A DNA stretch of 9,213 nt from JBFHNV01 sp965365655 (GTDB taxonomy: Bacteria > Pseudomonadota > Gammaproteobacteria > HK1). The notes beneath the pieces were generated by a model. It was given only the letters and a program-made list of their open reading frames with translations, was not told the DNA's origin and searched no databases. The DNA lies in contig CBDUCN010000217.1 in the NCBI GenBank assembly GCA_965365655.1, positions 1-9,213 of the forward strand, given 5' to 3'. This document shows, piece by piece, positions 5,780-9,213 of the stretch. Position 1 is the stretch's first letter, and each line of letters starts with the position of its first letter. The position numbers and the translations under genes were made by a program.

Positions 5780-7326
5780 CCGTCCCCGGGCGGGCGCTCG
5801 TCTCCGGGCCGGCGCTGGGCGCGACGCGCGCGGCGCCGCACGCGCCCGAACGGGAACTCCCCCGCCTGGTGCAGCCCGGCGATGCTGGAGACGTTCTGCA
5901 CGAAGCGTTTCGCGTGCAGGTACATCTCCGCGAGCACCACCGACTCCTCCACCTCGCCGACCTCGCGCACCCGCGCCAGCAGCGCGATGGCCACCAGCCC
6001 GATCAGCGTCGCCAGCGCGAAGAAGAAATCCCACTGCGAGATGCTCAGGGTGTCGAATTCGAGCGCGCCCTCGGGCGTGCGCCAGCGCAGGGTCAGCGAC
6101 AGCTCGCGCTCGGTGAAGAAGTGCGCGAGCAGCCCGCCCACCACCGGCGCGACGCCGGAGGCCAATGACACCGCGAGGCTGTTGCTCGCGAGGTACGCGG
6201 TCGCATCGCCGGGCGGCGCGAGCTTCATCGCGATGTTGCCGGACGCGAGCGTCACGCCCGCGGTCGCGATGCCGGTGAGCACGTGTATGGCGAGCAGCAG
6301 CGGGATCGTCAGCGCGTGGCGATCCGGGAACGTGGTGAAGGTCCACGCGAAGATGCAGCCGACGAACAGCGGCGCGCACACCTGCAGCACGGACTTGTTG
6401 CTGAAACGGTCCGCGATATCGCCCCAGCGCCGCAGCACCGCGACGTTGACGAGCTGGCTGGCCAGCGTCAGCGCCATCACCAGCGACAGATCGAGGCCGA
6501 GGCGCTTGAGCATGTGCACCATGAAGAACGGCGCAGCCAGGTTGACCGCGAAGTTCCAGGTCGCGATGAACGCGAGCAGCCGGCGGTAGTTCGCGTCGCG
6601 GTAGGGGTGGCGCAGCCGCGCGAGCAGCGCGACGTCCGTCGAGCCGGCGGCGGCGAGCGGCTCGGTCATGCGCGTCATGCACCAGGTGCTGTAGCTGCCG
6701 CCGACGAACGCGAGCCCGAACAGGATGCTGTACGCGACGGTCGCGGGCCCCACATCGAACGCGCGCCACGCGTCCACGAACGCGGCCGCCGCGAGACCGA
6801 GGCCGATGCTCACCCCGTTCATCAGCACCAGCCGCTGCCCGGTCAGCGCGCCGCGCCGGGCGTCCGGCACGAGGTCGCGGATCCACGCGCTCCAGCTGCA
6901 CGACATCAGCGCGGTGAGCGCGTAGCGGGCGGCGAACGCGGTGCCGAACAGCGCCAGCGCGAGCTCCCGCGGCTCGATGAACGCCGCGCCCGCCATGAGC
7001 AGGAACATCGGCCGGCTCAGCCCGGTGAACAGCACCGACGTCAGGCGCCGGTTTCGCCACCGTGCGTCCAGGTGCACGCCGGCGATCTGCAGCACCTGGG
7101 TCAGGTGCGGGATCGCCGCGAGCACGCCGATGGTGATCGTGGAGGCGCCCAGCTCGAGCGCGAACGCGGTCAGGAACGCGCCCACCGTGAGGGTGTCCAT
7201 CGCCTGCGAGCCGACGCCGTTGCGGATCCACCAGCGCACGCCCTCGCGGCGCGCGGCCGCGGACAGGCGCTCGCTGGGCGCGAAGCGGGCCCGGATGCGC
7301 GCGGCGAGGGTGCGCCCGGCGCTCAA
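5776..7326 (-). CDS. Major facilitator superfamily (MFS) transporter
   Basis: This 516-residue inner-membrane protein has about 12 predicted hydrophobic segments, from roughly residue 44 (LTVGAFLTAFALELGA) to 450 (FFFALATLIGLVAIALLA). The loop after segment 2 has DARWRNRRL, and the mirrored loop near 301-313 has WGDIADRFSNKSV, both resembling the MFS inter-helix signature. The region 150-170 (RDLVPDARRGALTGQR) is another conserved loop of this subgroup. A C-terminal cytoplasmic tail of about 65 residues is very basic at its end (RVRRRARRAQRR). The substrate cannot be inferred. The start is taken as a TTG at 7326, 7 bp after the rdgC stop and behind GAGGAG. Starting at M43 would remove the segment before the first helix, and a GTG at codon 30 is another option. 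It is probably cotranscribed with rdgC. Confidence 0.85.
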   Translation of the reverse strand: MSAGRTLAARIRARFAPSERLSAAARREGVRWWIRNGVGSQAMDTLTVGAFLTAFALELGASTITIGVLAAIPHLTQVLQIAGVHLDARWRNRRLTSVLFTGLSRPMFLLMAGAAFIEPRELALALFGTAFAARYALTALMSCSWSAWIRDLVPDARRGALTGQRLVLMNGVSIGLGLAAAAFVDAWRAFDVGPATVAYSILFGLAFVGGSYSTWCMTRMTEPLAAAGSTDVALLARLRHPYRDANYRRLLAFIATWNFAVNLAAPFFMVHMLKRLGLDLSLVMALTLASQLVNVAVLRRWGDIADRFSNKSVLQVCAPLFVGCIFAWTFTTFPDRHALTIPLLLAIHVLTGIATAGVTLASGNIAMKLAPPGDATAYLASNSLAVSLASGVAPVVGGLLAHFFTERELSLTLRWRTPEGALEFDTLSISQWDFFFALATLIGLVAIALLARVREVGEVEESVVLAEMYLHAKRFVQNVSSIAGLHQAGEFPFGRVRRRARRAQRRPGDERPPGDG

Positions 7327-7333
7327 CCCGGGC

Positions 7334-8224
7334 TCACTCCTCGGCGAACACGCGCGCCAGCGCCTCCAGCAGGCGCGCGAGCTCCGCCGTCATGAACGCG
7401 AAGTCCGCGTCGAAGCGCGCCAGCGGGTCGCCGGCAGCGTCGTCGAGCTCCTCCACCGCCTCGAAGCGCAGCCGCTTCAGGGTCAGATCCGCCGCGAGCA
7501 CGAAGGACACCCGCTCGTCGAAGCCCAGCGCGACCTGCTGCGCGACCTTGCCGGCGCGCAGGTGCGCACGCACCTCGGCCGCGGTCAGGTCCTGGCGCTG
7601 ACAGCGCACCAGCGCGCCCTCCTGGGCCGGATCGCGCAGCTCGCACTGGTCGCCCAGCCGGAAGCCCGCCGGCAGCCGCTCGCCGTCCAGCCAGCGCGTC
7701 ATCGTCGCCGCCGGCGAGCGCTGCGCCTCGAAGGGCTCCACGGTGAGCCCCTGCAGCGCGTGGCCCAGCAGCACCAGCAGGTCCTCGGCCTTCTTCTCGC
7801 TCGCGGCGTCCACCACCAGCCAGCCGTCGCGGTGCGCGAGGTAGGCGAAGGTGTGGGTGCTGCGCGTGAAGGCCCGCGGCATCAGCTCGAAGGTGACCTC
7901 GTCGCGCAGCCGCCGGCGCTCCTTCGCGCGCACGTCGCGCCCTTCCGCGGACTCGATGCGCGCGACGCGCTCGTCCACCTCCTCGCGCACCACCGCCGGC
8001 GGCAGCAAGCGCTCCTCGCGGCGCACGCAGAACAGGGTGCAGCCGTTCGCGTGGTGCACCAGCGCGCTGCCGAGGCGGCCCAGCGGCGGGCTGAAGCCCT
8101 GGCTGAACGGCTCCAGCCCGCCGCAGGGACGGAAGGCCTCGGCGGCGAGCGCCTCGCCCAGCGCCTCCGGCGAGAGCTCGGGCAGGCCGGGGAGGCGGTA
8201 GAGGACCAGATTCTTGAACCACAC
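7334..8224 (-). CDS. rdgC: Recombination-associated protein RdgC
   Basis: RdgC forms a ring-shaped dimer that binds double-stranded DNA without sequence preference and restrains RecA-mediated recombination. The 296-residue product matches the E. coli protein (303 aa) along its whole length from memory. Matches include WFKNLVLYRL at the N-terminus, FxPCG at 31-35, ELMPRAFTR at 113-121, VVDAASEKKAEDLL at 137-150, RCQRQDLTAAEV at 207-218, LTLKRLRF at 247-254, and ARFDADFAFMTAELA at 269-283. The start is GTG at 8224, directly before TGGTTCAAG, which aligns with the E. coli start MLWFKN. GGAG lies ten bases upstream. A longer reading to 8548 only translates the repeat-bearing intergenic DNA. The gene is divergent from the aminotransferase gene and precedes the MFS gene by 7 bp. 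Confidence 0.95.
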   Translation of the reverse strand: MWFKNLVLYRLPGLPELSPEALGEALAAEAFRPCGGLEPFSQGFSPPLGRLGSALVHHANGCTLFCVRREERLLPPAVVREEVDERVARIESAEGRDVRAKERRRLRDEVTFELMPRAFTRSTHTFAYLAHRDGWLVVDAASEKKAEDLLVLLGHALQGLTVEPFEAQRSPAATMTRWLDGERLPAGFRLGDQCELRDPAQEGALVRCQRQDLTAAEVRAHLRAGKVAQQVALGFDERVSFVLAADLTLKRLRFEAVEELDDAAGDPLARFDADFAFMTAELARLLEALARVFAEE

Positions 8225-8359
8225 GGGGATCGCGCTCCAGGGCGGAGCCGCCGCGGCGCCCGGCTGGGCCGGCGCGCGGGGGCCCGGAAAAGGGCGGCGC
8301 AGGATGACAAAGCGGCCGGCGATTGGAAAGCGCCGCGGCCCGCGGACCGCTGCTCGCCG

Positions 8360-8497
8360 CCGGCCCGCTCCGCGGGACGCCGCCGGCCCGCCGGGTGCGA
8401 CACCACCGGCCCGCTGCGTGCGGCGCCGCCGGCCCCCTGCGCGCGGCGCCGCTGGCCCGCTCCGCGCGGCGCCGCTGGCCCGATGGCCGCCCCGGCC
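8360..8497. repeat. 23-bp GC-rich tandem repeat, about 5-6 copies
   Basis: The core (C)(C/T)GGCCC recurs at 8360, 8383, 8406, 8429, 8452 and 8475, exactly 23 bp apart each time. Copies 3, 4 and 5 are nearly identical. Copies 1 and 2 are diverged, and copy 6 decays after its first ten bases or so. The junctions of copies 3/4, 4/5 and 5/6 each contain the perfect 10-bp palindrome GCGGCGCCGC (8420-8429, 8443-8452, 8466-8475). A 23-bp period is not a multiple of three, so the array is not a coding repeat. The units abut with no unique spacers, which excludes a CRISPR. It could be a minisatellite made by slippage or an array of protein-binding sites. Confidence 0.88.
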
Positions 8498-8514
8498 CGA
8501 TTCCGGGAGAATCG
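8498..8514 (+). promoter_or_regulatory. Small inverted repeat upstream of the aminotransferase gene
   Basis: CGATTC (8498-8503) and GAATCG (8509-8514) are perfect 6-bp inverted arms around the 5-nt loop CGGGA. The element sits between the tandem repeat and the next hairpin, 52 bp before the start codon. It could be an operator or part of a structured mRNA leader. Chance cannot be excluded at this length. Confidence 0.4.
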
Positions 8515-8522
8515 CGCCAGAC

Positions 8523-8544
8523 CCGCCGCCCGCCGGGGCGGCGG
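8523..8544 (+). promoter_or_regulatory. Strong GC-only stem-loop just upstream of the ribosome binding site
   Basis: CCGCCGCCC (8523-8531) pairs perfectly with GGGCGGCGG (8536-8544) across a 4-nt loop, a 9-bp stem made only of G-C pairs. The stem ends 7 nt before GAGGAGG (8552-8558), and the start codon is at 8566. In mRNA this would be very stable, and it could insulate or regulate translation of the aminotransferase. No U-tract follows, so it is not a standard terminator. GC-rich DNA gives such stems more often than average. Confidence 0.55.
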
Positions 8545-8565
8545 CCACCTCGAGGAGGACGCCGC

Positions 8566-9213
8566 ATGGCCGTGAACAACACCAACGCCGCGCTGGTCGA
8601 GCGCGACATCGAGCACCTGATCCACCCGCTGCACAACCGCGCGCTGCACGGCAACGCCCGCGTGTGGGTGCGCGGCGAAGGCCACATGCTGGTCGACGCC
8701 AACGGCGAGAAGTTCATCGACGGCCTGTCGGGGCTGTGGAACAACACCGCGGGCAACGGCGTGAAGGCGCTGGCCGACGCGGCGCACAAGCAGATGCTGG
8801 AGATGGGCTTCGCGTCGGGCTACGCCGGCAGCTCCAACCCGAACGCCATCGAGCTGGCCGAGCGCCTCGCGGCGATCACCTACCCGAACATCAACCACTT
8901 CTACTTCACGTCCGGCGGCGGCGAGTCCACCGACTCCAACATCAAGATGGCCCGCTACTACTGGAAGCTGAAGGGCAAGCCGGACAAGACCAAGGTCATC
9001 TCGCGCAAGTGGGGCTACCACGGCGTGACGCTGGCGGCGATGTCCGCGACCGGCGTGCCGGGCTACCACCCGATGTTCGAGCCGATGGTGCCCGGCTTCA
9101 TCCACATCCCGAGCCCGTATCCGTACCGCTACGAGGCGCCGGCCGGCGAGAGCCCGGGCGTCGCGGCCGCGAACGAGCTCGAGAAGGCGATCCTGGCCGA
9201 GGGGCCGGACACG
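8566..9213 (+). CDS. Class III (omega) aminotransferase, N-terminal part (cut by window edge)
   Basis: The first 216 residues of a PLP-dependent class III aminotransferase are present, about half of the usual length of roughly 450. Family marks are a DANGEKFIDGLSGLWN block (44-59), the phosphate-binding loop TSGGGESTDSNIKMARYYW (115-133) in the position of the usual SGSEANDTAIKMAR, and the KWGYHGVTLAAMSATG block (148-163), whose YHG supplies the aromatic residue stacking on PLP. The Schiff-base lysine would lie beyond the window. The sequence resembles pyruvate-dependent omega-aminotransferases, such as those acting on putrescine, taurine, beta-alanine or similar amines. The donor cannot be chosen from the N-terminus. 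The ATG at 8566 is 7 nt after a strong GAGGAGG ribosome binding site. The AAG/AAC-rich codon use suggests good expression. Confidence 0.92.
   Translation, partial: MAVNNTNAALVERDIEHLIHPLHNRALHGNARVWVRGEGHMLVDANGEKFIDGLSGLWNNTAGNGVKALADAAHKQMLEMGFASGYAGSSNPNAIELAERLAAITYPNINHFYFTSGGGESTDSNIKMARYYWKLKGKPDKTKVISRKWGYHGVTLAAMSATGVPGYHPMFEPMVPGFIHIPSPYPYRYEAPAGESPGVAAANELEKAILAEGPDT

Larger units (their letters stand above)
8225..8565. other. Divergent intergenic region rdgC / aminotransferase (341 bp)
   Basis: No gene is supported here. From 8225 to about 8359 the DNA is plain GC-rich sequence. On the rdgC side a TTGTCA-like hexamer (minus strand, 8305-8310) has no matching -10 at the right distance, so no rdgC promoter can be named. 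From 8360 to about 8481 lies a 23-bp tandem repeat. Two hairpins follow at 8498-8514 and 8523-8544, and then the GAGGAGG ribosome binding site of the aminotransferase gene (8552-8558). No convincing sigma70 promoter for the aminotransferase was found. Confidence 0.7.

Noticed and set aside
8360..8497. CRISPR array
   Set aside because: The 23-bp units abut directly with no unique spacers, and no cas genes are near.
8225..8548. N-terminal extension of rdgC up to 8548
   Set aside because: It translates the 23-bp repeat array, and homology to RdgC begins exactly at WFKNLVLYRL after the GTG at 8224.

Overview
The window is GC-rich chromosomal DNA (roughly 70% by eye) from a proteobacterium. RdgC is essentially a beta-/gammaproteobacterial protein, a perfect FNR/Anr box is present, and the NiFe hydrogenase is of the bacterial group 3b type, so a facultatively anaerobic, possibly chemolithotrophic or phototrophic beta- or gammaproteobacterium is the best guess. 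Species cannot be named from this sequence.

Left part (1-4315, all minus strand, read right to left): a complete four-subunit cytoplasmic NAD(P)-linked NiFe hydrogenase (sulfhydrogenase-like, group 3b) in the order beta (two-[4Fe-4S] protein), gamma (FAD/NAD(P)/[2Fe-2S] diaphorase), delta (small subunit, three [4Fe-4S]) and alpha (NiFe large subunit). It is followed by the start of a hydrogenase maturation endopeptidase gene cut by the window edge. The structural genes overlap or nearly touch (4-bp overlap, 2-bp gap, 8-bp overlap), so they are probably translationally coupled. In front of the operon lies a perfect TTGAT-N4-ATCAA FNR-type site, placed where a class II FNR activator site should be relative to a plausible -10, so anaerobic induction is the clearest regulatory inference in the window. 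Electrons would run NiFe site - FeS chain of delta - beta/gamma FeS - FAD - NAD(P)+, or the reverse.

Middle (4498-5755, plus strand): a fumarylacetoacetate-hydrolase-family enzyme is divergent from the hydrogenase operon. It is followed by a small unrecognised 128-residue protein with its own A/T-rich near-consensus sigma70 promoter (TTGACA-N18-TAGAAT), overlapped by a 25-bp dyad that looks like a repressor operator.

Right part (5776-9213): rdgC and a downstream MFS transporter lie on the minus strand, 7 bp apart. The MFS gene converges on the 128-residue ORF. Divergent from rdgC is the 5' part of a class III (omega) aminotransferase gene that runs off the window. The 341-bp gap between rdgC and the aminotransferase carries a 23-bp tandem repeat (about five to six copies) with an embedded 10-bp palindrome, plus two hairpins just in front of the aminotransferase ribosome binding site.

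No RNA gene, insertion sequence, CRISPR array or prophage signal was seen. The less explained parts are the operator-like dyad with its orphan gene and the 23-bp repeat array with its leader hairpins. I did not find convincing evidence of a wholly new system.
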